Origin: an uncultured Gammaproteobacteria bacterium
GTDB lineage: Bacteria; Pseudomonadota; Gammaproteobacteria; Pseudomonadales; Pseudohongiellaceae
DNA: 64,000 bases
Reading direction: 5' to 3'
Assembly (NCBI GenBank): GCA_903853385.1
Contig: CAINTJ010000110.1
Span: forward strand, 1-64,000
Below, piece after piece: positions 1 through 8,035 of this stretch (position 1 is its first letter; every line of letters starts with the position of its first letter). The position numbers were made by a program, and so were the translations under genes. The notes beneath the pieces are model-generated. The model saw nothing but the letters and a program-made list of their open reading frames with translations, searched no databases and had not been told where the DNA came from.

Positions 1-314
1 AGCCTTATATCCAGCCCTATTCTTGCAAAGCCCATTTTCCAGGACTCGAACACGCGGGAGGTAATTGGACGATTCAGGAGTTCAATGACCCCACTGTGGC
101 GCTGGTCCAGGAGAATTCGGGAGTAACACAAATTCAGCTCTTCCCAAGGGCCCTCAATGCACTGGATAAAGTGGCCATCGTTATAAAGCAAGGCGCCTGT
201 GACCGAATGTTCCTCGTTCCACTGCCTAGCCTTTGAAAGTAAATCTTCTAGCGCAAAATTTGAAAAGAGCATTTTGCTGGAACTAACATAAACGATGGTG
301 CGTAGCGAAGACAT
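1..314 (-). CDS. BLUF-domain blue-light sensor (3' part cut by window edge)
   Basis: The 104 visible residues form a BLUF domain, which binds FAD and senses blue light. The residues expected at the flavin site are present: Tyr9, Asn33 and Gln51 (in FIQCIEGP), plus a Trp and Met in the later ESWKMGF stretch. The start is the ATG at 312-314, giving MSSLRTIVYV, which matches the start of the second BLUF protein in this window (9879-10289). By manual count about 60 of 104 residues are identical to that paralog. A TATAAT hexamer lies 34 bases upstream. The gene runs off the left edge, so I cannot tell whether it is a lone BLUF domain or fused to an output domain. It lies in an accessory stretch, downstream of the propeller-protein gene on the same strand. 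Confidence 0.9.
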   Translation of the reverse strand, partial: MSSLRTIVYVSSSKMLFSNFALEDLLSKARQWNEEHSVTGALLYNDGHFIQCIEGPWEELNLCYSRILLDQRHSGVIELLNRPITSRVFESWKMGFARIGLDIR

Positions 315-347
315 TCAGGTAAATCTAACTATATCTGTTCGAAATTA

Positions 348-353
348 ATTATA
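348..353 (-). promoter_or_regulatory. Candidate -10 box for the left BLUF gene
   Basis: On the minus strand these bases read TATAAT, a perfect sigma-70 -10 hexamer, 34 bases before the ATG at 314. No good -35 hexamer lies 16-18 bases further upstream; a TTGACA at 383-388 is 29 bases away, too far for a standard promoter. The surrounding AT-rich block, including a GATTGATC about 90 bases before the start, resembles the DNA upstream of the other BLUF gene. Confidence 0.4.
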
Positions 354-470
354 ACAAATAATTACAAAAATAATCTGATCTGTGTCAAATTTTACGATCA
401 ATCGACGCGTACGTTTGAGCTGGTCCAACATCAACAGCGCGGTTGTGTGACCCAGCCTCTGACTCTTGCA

Positions 471-2165
471 CTACTCCAGCGGCTCAACCTTCATAATCCT
501 CGCAGCGCGCGTGTTGACCATCCACAGCGTCGAGCGGCTCGTGGTCGGATCGTGGGCGATTTTTTTCGAGTCGAAATCGGTCGGGATCTGATACTGGATC
601 ATCTCGCCAGTCTTTGGATCAAGACGAATCAGACGTTCGGCGGTGTTGCTGGTGGCATACACGTAGCCGTTTCTGTCCGGCGCCGACACGGCGTAGGGTG
701 TTGTGTACTTGGGCAGCGTGGGCCATTCCTGAAAAGTTTCCGTGCGCGTGTCGAACATGCCGATCTTGTCACCGGTGTATTCGGCAAACCAGAACCGGTC
801 CTGGGCGTCCATCCGGCTGCGCCGCGGCGACGAATTTGGTGTCGGCACGGGCCAGAATTTCACGACTTTGGTGAGGGCGTCTATGCCGATGATGTGCGAG
901 CCCCGAAAGTCCGGCGCCCACGGATTGCCCTTGGAATCGACCACGGTGAGATCGATATACAAGCCGTGGGGACCCGGCGGCAGGTTCGGTGAGTCCAACC
1001 AGGTGTACCTGCCGTCTACCTCCATCGTCTTCGGATCGATTCGCGACAGCCCAGCCCAGATTTTACCGTCCGGTCCGATCGCAAGGAACTGTCCGCCCAC
1101 TCCCTCAATCGTGCTCAATTCTTCTGTGTTCGGGTTGAACTTCGTCATCGCGATGCCGGGGCCAGGGATGCGCCGCGGAAACCAGATGTTGTCGTTCTTG
1201 TCCACCTGAATATCCCGAGCGCCGGGCACGTCTCCATCAGGCACGGGCGGCAGCGAGTACTCCGTGAACTTGCCGGTCTTCGGATCCATTTTTCCAAACA
1301 TCATCCGGCTTTCGTCCGTGTACCAGATCGTCCCCTTCGAATCGAGATCGAGATCGTGGGACACAGTGTCCGGGCGCGGCATGTCGTATTGAGTGATGAT
1401 GACACGCGTCTCCTTGCCCTTGGGCCGCGGCAGCGTCTTCAGCTCGAACGGCCATGTAGTTCTCCCCTCGCTCAAGTTAAGTGTCGCAAGATAGTCGGCC
1501 AGATCTTGCTTCGGTACGGTTCCCCAGTTCGCGTTCTTCTCGGCGGCTGCAATCCGTTCGGCCGTTTGTTTCTGGCCACGTCCCCGCCCGTCGTTGCTGG
1601 CGGCCGTTCCGTCTGTGTAATACGTCTGCATGCGGGTCATCACGGCAACGAACTCTTCGGCCGTGTGGTTCGACTTCATGATGCGTTGCCAGTTATGACA
1701 GTAGGCGCAGCTGGCAGTTTGATACACCAGTTTGTCCTTCTGCTCGGTCGTCCCGGGGATGCTCATCGCCCACTCCAGGGAGCTCAGTTGAGAAGCGAGG
1801 TCTTTACTTTTTTGGAGCTTGAGATTCACGCTCGCCGTCTTGGCCGCCGTGACGTTGGCCGGGCCGGGATCGCTTACCTCGTACCCCACAGCCCGGATGG
1901 TGACGACGTATTTCCCGGGTTCGAGATGGGTGCGAGGAAAACTGTATTTTCCCTGCGCATCGCTCACCACCGATACCGTAAAGTTGGCGCCATCCCGTCG
2001 AGCGTTGACCACGACGCCTTCCATCTGACCCTCCTCCTGCGAGCTCACCACGCCGTCAAGGGCCACGGGATCCGTGGCCTGTGCTGTGCGGTTACCAAGG
2101 ATTGAGCTGATGACGCCGACAGTAAGAGCCGCGGCCGCGATGACCAGAAGTATTCTTGCTCGCAT
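471..2165 (-). CDS. Secreted carboxypeptidase-regulatory / cytochrome c / beta-propeller protein
   Basis: This 564-residue protein has an N-terminal hydrophobic stretch (about residues 4-22) like a signal peptide. Residues about 37-115 look like a carboxypeptidase regulatory-like beta-sandwich (EGQMEGVVVNARRDG, GKYSFPRTHLEPGKYVVTIRAVGYEV). Residues about 125-230 carry one c-type heme site, C153-A-Y-C156-H157. Residues about 255-560 are a repeated propeller resembling virginiamycin B lyase/SMP-30 proteins, with recurring DSKGTIWYTDE- and DKNDNIWFPRR-type strands. The substrate is unknown, and lyase activity should not be assumed from the fold. From memory this layout is common in soil Acidobacteria and similar bacteria; its GC-rich coding beside AT-rich DNA suggests transfer. 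It probably acts outside the inner membrane, where heme c is attached. Confidence 0.8.
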   Translation of the reverse strand: MRARILLVIAAAALTVGVISSILGNRTAQATDPVALDGVVSSQEEGQMEGVVVNARRDGANFTVSVVSDAQGKYSFPRTHLEPGKYVVTIRAVGYEVSDPGPANVTAAKTASVNLKLQKSKDLASQLSSLEWAMSIPGTTEQKDKLVYQTASCAYCHNWQRIMKSNHTAEEFVAVMTRMQTYYTDGTAASNDGRGRGQKQTAERIAAAEKNANWGTVPKQDLADYLATLNLSEGRTTWPFELKTLPRPKGKETRVIITQYDMPRPDTVSHDLDLDSKGTIWYTDESRMMFGKMDPKTGKFTEYSLPPVPDGDVPGARDIQVDKNDNIWFPRRIPGPGIAMTKFNPNTEELSTIEGVGGQFLAIGPDGKIWAGLSRIDPKTMEVDGRYTWLDSPNLPPGPHGLYIDLTVVDSKGNPWAPDFRGSHIIGIDALTKVVKFWPVPTPNSSPRRSRMDAQDRFWFAEYTGDKIGMFDTRTETFQEWPTLPKYTTPYAVSAPDRNGYVYATSNTAERLIRLDPKTGEMIQYQIPTDFDSKKIAHDPTTSRSTLWMVNTRAARIMKVEPLE

Positions 2166-2607
2166 TGCTACCTTCGAGATTATGGACGGTTGTTAGGGTT
2201 CGGCCGATTCTACCCCGTTTCGCGGGTCTGCTGGGGATAGGGATTTTGGATGATGAGGGGGAGACTTGTGGTGCTGGCTCAAGGGCTGGCTTGCTAGGGG
2301 CTGCGTTGCCGGGGGCAGGATCAGTGTAGTGGTCAACTAATTCCGGACAGTTGTTTAGATAGATTTTCAGCTTTCGCAGGTGCCACCCCATCGTCAAATG
2401 CGGGCGGTCTGCGTCAGTTGTAATAATCCATCAGATAAAGGCTGATATCTATTCCTGATGCTTCTGCAGGTATATAGCCAAGGCTTGGCACCTGGTCTTT
2501 TCTCGCAATATTGAGTTGTCTTTCAGTGGATTTTTTCAGCAGTTGCCGCTTTATTACTCTCTCCATAGGAGAGGCCGCTTTTGGAATTCATGAGTTTGCC
2601 ATTAAAA
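2166..2607. other. Intergenic stretch with one possible 50-codon ORF
   Basis: There is no recognisable gene between the propeller-protein start and the oxygenase stop. A minus-strand ORF of 50 codons (ATG at 2566, TGA at 2414) begins MERVIKRQLLKKS and ends SLYLMDYYN, but has no clear ribosome binding site. A longer open frame from 2397 overlaps the start of the propeller gene and looks spurious. A GC-rich segment at about 2226-2263 recurs imperfectly at about 4252-4291. Some of this may be remnant mobile DNA, but I see no transposase or terminal inverted repeats. Confidence 0.4.
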
Positions 2608-3195
2608 TTAAACTGGTTCTTTCAGCCTCAAATTAAAGGAAATTACTATTCTGCTGTCTCCTTCTTGCGGAAAGGTTGAGTGAGAAGTTTCTGCTCGAAA
2701 CAGCAAAAGCCTACCCTCCATCCCATCATAATAAAATGTCGAATAGTTCAAAGTGTTTAAGACCTCTGGGGGCATTCTTTCCTGTGAGTTGTGGAAGGTA
2801 ATGCCGTCTCTTTCGTCACACTTTACATAAAAGACTCCGGCCATAAATGCCTCACCTCTGTGGGTATGAGGGTAGACAAAATTTCCTTTTTCACCAACAT
2901 TGGTCCACATTTGGGTTATTTCTAGCGTCCAAGATGGGAATCCCAAAGAAACCAAGAATGATTTAGAGCACTTTTGAATAAATGAAACTAACGGTAAAAA
3001 CTCGTCATTTAAATGTAGTGAGTCACTAACTAAATGCGAAGTGTTCACCCTGTGAAAACTATTTTTTGTTCTGTTAATTACTTCTTTTCTTCGTGATATT
3101 TCCAAGCATGCGTCTTGAAGCAGTTTTCTATTACAAAAATCCGCATCATCACATGTTTCAAATACCGGGGTTGGGAATAGCAAGTTAATTTTCAT
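2608..3195 (-). CDS. Putative 2OG-Fe(II) oxygenase (TIGR02466/2OG-FeII_Oxy_5 type)
   Basis: This 195-residue protein resembles the small 2-oxoglutarate/Fe(II) oxygenase-like family found in phages and marine bacteria. The core is visible as EITQMWTNVGEKGNF, then YPHTHRGEAFMAGVFYV, GITFHNSQ and RLLLFRAETSHSTFP, ending SRIVISFNL. Likely iron ligands are among H110, H112 and H172, with R182 as the probable 2-oxoglutarate contact. The substrate is unknown. The start MKINLLFPTPVFET is typical of the family, whose members often begin with a phrase like LFPTPV. The gene is clearly more AT-rich than the core genes in this window, and its neighbours are unassigned DNA, so it looks horizontally acquired. 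Confidence 0.75.
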   Translation of the reverse strand: MKINLLFPTPVFETCDDADFCNRKLLQDACLEISRRKEVINRTKNSFHRVNTSHLVSDSLHLNDEFLPLVSFIQKCSKSFLVSLGFPSWTLEITQMWTNVGEKGNFVYPHTHRGEAFMAGVFYVKCDERDGITFHNSQERMPPEVLNTLNYSTFYYDGMEGRLLLFRAETSHSTFPQEGDSRIVISFNLRLKEPV

Positions 3196-3788
3196 AGATT
3201 ATAAAGTGGATAATATTTGTGAAAGACAAGAGTCAAATTAATTCAATAAATTCCATATATATATCTCCCTGAATGCCTGCCGGCTGGATTGCCCCAAGTT
3301 CTTTAGGCACTTCTTGGCATCAGAAAGCAGCTCTTCCTCAGCTGCATCTTTTGTAGGTTTTGTTTATTGCTCTGACGCCTGACTGAATTTAAAAGCGGCG
3401 CTTTTTAATCAAAACCATCCTGCTGGAGGATATCTTCTTCCTGATTCATTTACGCCGGAATGTCTGCAAAAAGCTCTAGGTGCTGCATTTTCGTGACTAT
3501 TGCCTCTGTGCACCATGTTGGCGATCAAGTCTCTGCCTTTATATGATTGTTAAAGATTTAAATTTTACAAATGGCGGACCAAGTAGTCTTCTCTATTATT
3601 TTTTCACACAATACCATGTCGTTCTGTAATAAATTGCTACATATGATTTTTTTGGAAATTCACAAAATACACCAGTAATTGCTGTGCATTACAGGCAATC
3701 CCCCAATACTTCTTCACCAGCTCAACAATGAACAACCTCAGTCGACCCAATCTCCGGAAAAAGACACTCCTATACAACCTCACCAAAA
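3196..3788. other. AT-rich unassigned stretch with gene fragments
   Basis: No convincing intact gene is visible. On the minus strand a short open frame ending at 3238 encodes an acidic-then-basic stretch (KDAAEEELLSDAKKCLKNLG) but is preceded in frame by a TAA and lacks a start codon, so it looks like a broken gene end. A 92-codon minus-strand frame at 3637-3915 and several short plus-strand frames give no recognisable protein. The base composition is AT-rich like the oxygenase gene, which fits decayed accessory DNA. Confidence 0.4.
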
Positions 3789-4436
3789 ATGCGGCCAACC
3801 GAGATAATGCATTTTCCATATAACGATGTTGAAGCGTGGCTTGAAATTGGGTGTGATGGAAAAGATGCGGAGACGATGTTCTTATGTTTGAAGAAGCTGG
3901 TCCCACGATTACCAAAATGGTTTGGTCCAGCTCGGCACTACTTGAGTTGCCTTGGTATGGGCAGGGTGAGGTTTACTTTCGCTTCCCTCTGAATGGCTCG
4001 TCAGCTGCTGTAATTCAAATAGGAAGCCAATGCAGTAAATACTAAGTTTTTACTTAAATAATAGTTTGGAGCGCAAGCGGGTTGCGATCTGTTGGCTATA
4101 AAATAAAGCAGTTAATTTAGGCTGGCTTTTTAAGCCCGACCATCACCTCGACCACATTACCCTCCCCTCAAACCAATAGCCCCGGTTGTCCACAATAGTA
4201 TGTAGGTAAGGCATAGGGATCCTATCTGACAAGTGGGGGTACCCCGGCGGGTGGGGTGCTTGGGATGGCGTTTTGGATGATGAAGGGGGGAGTATTGACT
4301 GTTGCCTCATACGGCAAAAGTCAAACTGACAAGGCTAAACAGATATTCAAGTACGTTGCTTCAAGCACTCTGCTTATTGGTATGTAGTTGGGTATGTTTA
4401 TTTACCCTATGTAACCAATTGTTTTCAATTAAGTAA
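3789..4436. other. Unassigned stretch up to tRNA-Ser
   Basis: Two overlapping plus-strand frames (3789-3992, and 3884-4045 starting MFEEAGPTITKMVWSSS) both look partly protein-like but neither is recognisable. They could be one small gene broken by a frameshift. From 4046 to 4436 I see no coding potential. An imperfect copy of the GC-rich segment at 2226-2263 lies at about 4252-4291. The stretch ends exactly at the 3' end of tRNA-Ser, a common junction for integrated elements, but I found no copy of the tRNA 3' end further left. Confidence 0.35.
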
Positions 4437-4527
4437 TGGCGGTGAAGGAGGGATTCGAACCCTCGATACGTTATTAGCGTATACACACTTTCCAGGCGTG
4501 CTCCTTCAGCCACTCGGACACCTCACC
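4437..4527 (-). tRNA. tRNA-Ser(GGA)
   Basis: The minus strand folds as a class II tRNA of 91 bases with an encoded CCA. The acceptor strands GGTGAGG and CTTCACC pair with one G-T, the anticodon loop contains CTGGAAA (anticodon GGA), and a long variable arm (TACGCTAATAACGTA) is typical of serine tRNA. The T arm contains GGTTCGAATC. Its 3' end faces the unassigned accessory DNA on the left. Confidence 0.96.
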
Positions 4528-4694
4528 TTTTACTTGGACTACCTTATGTGGACTACCACATCTGGTACTAAAATCTGGCGGCTGCGAAAGAGCGCGCACT
4601 CTATAGCATGCAGACAGCAAACTCAAGCCGGACGCCGGCAACTTCCTGCGTGTTTACCGGGAGTTACGGCAGTTTTCTGGAGCCTTGAGCAGCT

Positions 4695-5240
4695 TCAGCC
4701 GTGCCAGTGCTGTACGAAATCCTGCAGGTTATGCTGCGGCACCGGCCGATCCGGCACTGTGGCAGTGCCCACATACAGGTAACCGACGATCTCGTCAGTT
4801 GCCAGCAATCCCAGCGCCACTTTCACCCGCGGATCGTAGGCGACAGCACCGGTCAGCCAAATCGAGCCATAACCCAGCGCATGACAAGCTACCGACATGT
4901 TCTGGATCGCGGCGGCAACTGAACACACCTGCTCACTCGCCCTCACCTTGCCTTCCTTGATGGTCGCCACTGCCACGATGATCAATGGTGCTCGCAGTGG
5001 CGTGGTGAGCAGTTTCTGTTTGCGCTCTTCGGTTTCCGGCTGAGTGGTGTCGACAAACAGTTGCGCCAGTTTGCGGCGGGCATCACCTTCAATCAGCAGA
5101 TAGCGCCAGGCGCGCAGCATGCCATGATCAGGCGCCCGCAGACCGGCTTTGAGTATCTGTTCCAGTTGAGCAGGGTTCGGCGCCGGCTCGACCAGGCGCG
5201 GAGCGGCGGTGCGGGTTTGCAGGGCAATGAGTGCGTCCAT
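4695..5240 (-). CDS. YdjA-type nitroreductase family protein
   Basis: At 181 residues this matches the compact FMN-dependent nitroreductase subgroup typified by E. coli YdjA. Landmarks are MDALIALQTRTAAPRL at the start, RAPDHGMLRAWRY (FMN phosphate region), VCSVAAAIQNMSVACHALGYGSIWLTG in the middle and a GYLYVGT strand near the end. The natural substrate is unknown for the family. The gene starts 15 bases after the queF stop on the same strand, so it is probably the last gene of the yadG-yadH-queF-ydjA transcription unit. Nothing links it directly to queuosine synthesis. Confidence 0.88.
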   Translation of the reverse strand: MDALIALQTRTAAPRLVEPAPNPAQLEQILKAGLRAPDHGMLRAWRYLLIEGDARRKLAQLFVDTTQPETEERKQKLLTTPLRAPLIIVAVATIKEGKVRASEQVCSVAAAIQNMSVACHALGYGSIWLTGAVAYDPRVKVALGLLATDEIVGYLYVGTATVPDRPVPQHNLQDFVQHWHG

Positions 5241-5255
5241 GGGGACCTCGAAGGG

Positions 5256-6086
5256 TTACTGCCGGTTATAACGCGGGAACAGCACGTAATCCATCATTTC
5301 ACTGATGGAGCGTACCGGATTGATGTCAAGCCCGCCGCGTCGCAGAAAGTTGGCTTCGACGCTGAGGCTGTGCGGACGACAATGCGACTTGATGTCGCAA
5401 AAAATTCGCTCCACACAGTTTTCATGAAAATCGTTGTGCAAGCGGTAAGACACCAGATAACGCAGCAGACTGGCATGATCGATCTGCGGCCCCTGGTAAC
5501 ACACGGTCATTGTGGCCCAGTCAGGCTGGCCGGTGATCGGGCAGCGTGAGCGGAACAGGTCGGTGTACAGCACTTCATCCACCAGCTGTTCAAAGGCGGC
5601 ATCGGTGCCGGTCAATTGCAACAGGGTTGGCTCCACCTCGTAGTGTTCACAGGCCAGATCCAGCTGATCCAGGCAAACCCCGGTAGGCGCATCCAGCACT
5701 TCCTGCATGCCTCTGAAATCCTGCAGCAGCACTTCCACAGTGGCGCCGGCAGCAGTCGACAAATCCTGCTGAATGCACGCACGTGCCGCATTGATATCCG
5801 CGAAGGCATGCTGGTTGAGTGAATTCAGGTACAGTTTGAGCGATTTGGACTCCACCAGCGCCGGACTGGTGCACGGAAAGATAAAGCGGCCACGAGCCAC
5901 CTGCGGCTTGCCGTGTGTATCCAGCCAGGACAATTCAAACGCATTCCAGATATCTGCGCCGCAAAAAGGCAACGCCGCAGCGTCAATGCCGAGTGCCTTG
6001 CGGTTGTCGGCACGCGCAATTGGCACCAGCAGCGCCGCATCATAATGCTGCGGATAAGCCACCTGCTTGCCGAGCGACCCATTCAT
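5256..6086 (-). CDS. queF: NADPH-dependent 7-cyano-7-deazaguanine reductase (long form)
   Basis: QueF reduces preQ0 to preQ1, a late step before the modified base is inserted into tRNA by Tgt. The 276-residue length fits the double-domain (type II) form of gammaproteobacteria. The N-terminal half has the QueF signature ESKSLKLYLNS (about residues 79-89). The C-terminal half has CPITGQPDW with the likely nucleophile Cys182 and acid Asp189. The start ATG shares one base with the yadH stop (TGATG), implying translational coupling with the exporter. queD, queC and queE lie elsewhere in this window. Confidence 0.96.
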   Translation of the reverse strand: MNGSLGKQVAYPQHYDAALLVPIARADNRKALGIDAAALPFCGADIWNAFELSWLDTHGKPQVARGRFIFPCTSPALVESKSLKLYLNSLNQHAFADINAARACIQQDLSTAAGATVEVLLQDFRGMQEVLDAPTGVCLDQLDLACEHYEVEPTLLQLTGTDAAFEQLVDEVLYTDLFRSRCPITGQPDWATMTVCYQGPQIDHASLLRYLVSYRLHNDFHENCVERIFCDIKSHCRPHSLSVEANFLRRGGLDINPVRSISEMMDYVLFPRYNRQ

Positions 6087-6889
6087 CAGTTGCGCAGCCC
6101 TTTGCCGGTGTAAAGCAAACGCAGCGAAAACGTGAACATGACGACGGTGAGCAAGGTCAGCAGGCTCATTGACAGCTCAATACTGACATCACTGATGCCC
6201 AGGATGCCGTAGCGGAAGGCATTGACCATGTAGAAAATCGGATTGAACTGGGAAATGCTGCGTGCCAGTGGCGGCAAGGTATCCACCGAATAGAACACAC
6301 CACCCAGATAGATCAGCGGTGTCAGCACAAAGGTGGGGATGATCGAAATATCATCGAAATTACGGGCGTAAACTGCATTGATGAAACCACCCAGCGAAAA
6401 CACCACCGAACCGAGCAGCACCACAATGATGGTGATGAAGATGTTGTACATGTGCACTCCACTGAAGATCAGCGAGATCACTGAAGCGATCAGGCCCACA
6501 CACAGACCACGCGCGACGCCACCGGTGACAAAACCCAGCAAGATCACATAATTGGGCACGGGCGCCACCAGCAGTTCTTCAATGCTCTTCTGGAATTTCT
6601 GGCTGAAGAACGACGACACCACATTGGCATAGGCATTGTTGATGACCGCCATCATGATCAGGCCTGGCACGATGAATTCCATGTAGGAATAGCCACCCAT
6701 CCTGCCGATGCGTGAACCGATCAGATTGCCGAAGATGACGAAGTACAACGCAATCGTGATCACCGGTGGCACCAACGTCTGCACCCAGATGCGCAGGAAA
6801 CGCCGCACTTCCTTGATAACGATGGTTTGGTAGGCGATGAAGATATAGGAGTTGAGCATGGTCCGGGTGCGGCCGCCATAGGTATTCAT
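6086..6889 (-). CDS. yadH: ABC-2 type transporter permease, YadH-like
   Basis: The 267-residue product has about six hydrophobic segments and the ABC-2 membrane signature in the second half (NFDDISIIPTFVLTPLIYLGG, then ISQFNPIFYMVNAFRYG). It closely resembles E. coli YadH, whose cargo is not established. It begins four bases inside the end of the ATPase gene and ends one base into queF, so all three are probably translated together. With the ATPase it would form an inner-membrane exporter. Confidence 0.92.
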   Translation of the reverse strand: MNTYGGRTRTMLNSYIFIAYQTIVIKEVRRFLRIWVQTLVPPVITIALYFVIFGNLIGSRIGRMGGYSYMEFIVPGLIMMAVINNAYANVVSSFFSQKFQKSIEELLVAPVPNYVILLGFVTGGVARGLCVGLIASVISLIFSGVHMYNIFITIIVVLLGSVVFSLGGFINAVYARNFDDISIIPTFVLTPLIYLGGVFYSVDTLPPLARSISQFNPIFYMVNAFRYGILGISDVSIELSMSLLTLLTVVMFTFSLRLLYTGKGLRN

Positions 6890-7830
6890 TGCACTGCTCC
6901 TGTGGTGACAACTTCGGCCGGCTTGTGCAGCAGCGAAACAAATAATTGTTCGAGCCGGTTGGATTTGTTGCGCATGCTTTTCACGCTGATCTGCTTGTCA
7001 CTGAGCAGTTGAAACACTTCGTTGAGGTTCTGGCCCTTGTCGAGTCCGACTTCCAGCGTGTTTTCATCGACCAGTTTCACCGAGAAGTCATTGAGTATCG
7101 GGGCGGTGGTCATGTGGTTATAGGTATCCAGGACGAACAGCTCCTTGTTCAGCGTTTGCAGCAATTGTTTCATGCTGGTGTTCACGACAATTTCGCCTTT
7201 GTCGATCATCGCAATGTTGCGGCACAGGTTCTCGGCTTCTTCCAGATAGTGCGTGGTAAGGATGATGGTGGTGCCAGCCTTGTTGATCGCTTCCAGAAAC
7301 TCCCAGGTGGAGCGACGCAGTTCAATATCCACGCCGGCGGTGGGCTCATCGAGGATCAGCAGCTTGGGTTCATGCACCAACGCGCGCGCGATCAGCAGGC
7401 GCCGCTTCATGCCGCCCGACAATACCCGCGCCTGCTGGTTGTGTTTTTCCCACAGCCCCAGTTGTCTGAGATATTTTTCCGCCCGCTCTTTTGCCAGTTT
7501 GATTGGCAAACCGTAGTAACCGCCCTGGGTGACGACGATATCTATTACTTTCTCAAACAGGCTGAAATTGATTTCCTGCGGCACGACGCCAAGGTTCAAC
7601 TTGGTCTCATAAACGTGGGTGTCAACATTCTGGCCAAACACTTCGACACTGCCGGCTGTTTTACGCACCAGCGTGGCAATGATGCCGATGGTAGTGGATT
7701 TGCCGGCGCCATTGGCACCGAGCAAAGCAAAGAAATCCCCTTGTTGCACATCAAGGGAAATGCCGTTGAGGGCCTTGAAGCCGTTGGCGTAGGTTTTGTG
7801 AAGATCGCGAATAGTGATGGCTGGAATCAT
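6886..7830 (-). CDS. yadG: ABC transporter ATP-binding protein, YadG-like
   Basis: The 314-residue ATPase has Walker A GANGAGKST, signature LSGGMKRRL, Walker B KLLILDEPTAGVD and the switch histidine in LTTHYLEEAE, followed by a C-terminal extension of about 80 residues typical of exporter ATPases. I place the start at the ATG at 7830 (MIPAITIRDLHKTY), which matches the length of E. coli YadG (308); an upstream in-frame start at 7872 would add 14 residues without family support. It is the first gene of the yadG-yadH-queF-ydjA unit. The 110 bases before it contain a strong hairpin-terminator on the same strand. Confidence 0.93.
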   Translation of the reverse strand: MIPAITIRDLHKTYANGFKALNGISLDVQQGDFFALLGANGAGKSTTIGIIATLVRKTAGSVEVFGQNVDTHVYETKLNLGVVPQEINFSLFEKVIDIVVTQGGYYGLPIKLAKERAEKYLRQLGLWEKHNQQARVLSGGMKRRLLIARALVHEPKLLILDEPTAGVDIELRRSTWEFLEAINKAGTTIILTTHYLEEAENLCRNIAMIDKGEIVVNTSMKQLLQTLNKELFVLDTYNHMTTAPILNDFSVKLVDENTLEVGLDKGQNLNEVFQLLSDKQISVKSMRNKSNRLEQLFVSLLHKPAEVVTTGAVQ

Positions 7831-7934
7831 GGACTGCAAAACGGTTGTGAGTACAGCCGGCAAGCATAACAAACTTGGCTGTCAGATGGGCGTCATCTCT
7901 ATCGTTTCCCGGGTTGCGAAATCGCCACTTCATG

Positions 7935-8035
7935 ACAAAGAAAAGGCAGCTTGCGCTGCCTTTTCAGTGGCCCTGCCAGCAGGGCGCCGCCCCCTGACCC
8001 GGCCGTGTGCTCATGAGCCGGCACTTCCGTGTGCA
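7935..8035 (-). promoter_or_regulatory. Structured leader or small RNA ending in a terminator, upstream of yadG
   Basis: A plausible minus-strand promoter (-35 TTGGCG at 8067-8072, -10 TATGTT at 8043-8048, 18-base spacer) would start RNA near 8035. The next 100 bases are rich in self-complementary segments, including GCCCTGC-TG-GCAGGGC at 7970-7985. They end in a ten-pair hairpin followed by a pyrimidine-rich tail at 7941-7964. The RNA would be either a free small RNA or an attenuator leader for yadG. It does not match any riboswitch consensus I know, including preQ1 classes. Promoter and function are inferred; the hairpins are seen directly. Confidence 0.4.
7941..7964 (-). terminator. Intrinsic terminator hairpin before yadG
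   Basis: The sequence AAAAGGCAGC-loop-GCTGCCTTTT is a perfect ten-pair inverted repeat with a four-base loop; on the minus strand it is followed by CTTTG. It lies in the gap between divergently oriented genes, with yadG downstream on the minus strand and no gene ending here on either strand. It therefore appears to terminate a short RNA or to regulate yadG, rather than to end an upstream gene. Confidence 0.6.

Noticed and set aside
2092-2397. 101-codon minus-strand ORF overlapping the start of the propeller-protein gene
   Set aside because: Its 3' part lies in the signal-peptide coding region of the real gene and in the repeat-like segment; no family resemblance and a non-ATG start.
3637-3915. 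92-codon minus-strand ORF in the AT-rich stretch
   Set aside because: No recognisable domain, no ribosome binding site, and equally good short frames on the other strand; left as unassigned DNA.
7941-8035. SRP 4.5S RNA at the structured leader before yadG
   Set aside because: A GGCAGGGCC segment recalls the 4.5S 3' end, but the conserved GGAAGGAAGCA loop region is absent.
5256-8035. preQ1 riboswitch controlling queF
   Set aside because: No preQ1 consensus was seen in the leader, and queF itself starts inside the yadH stop with no leader of its own.
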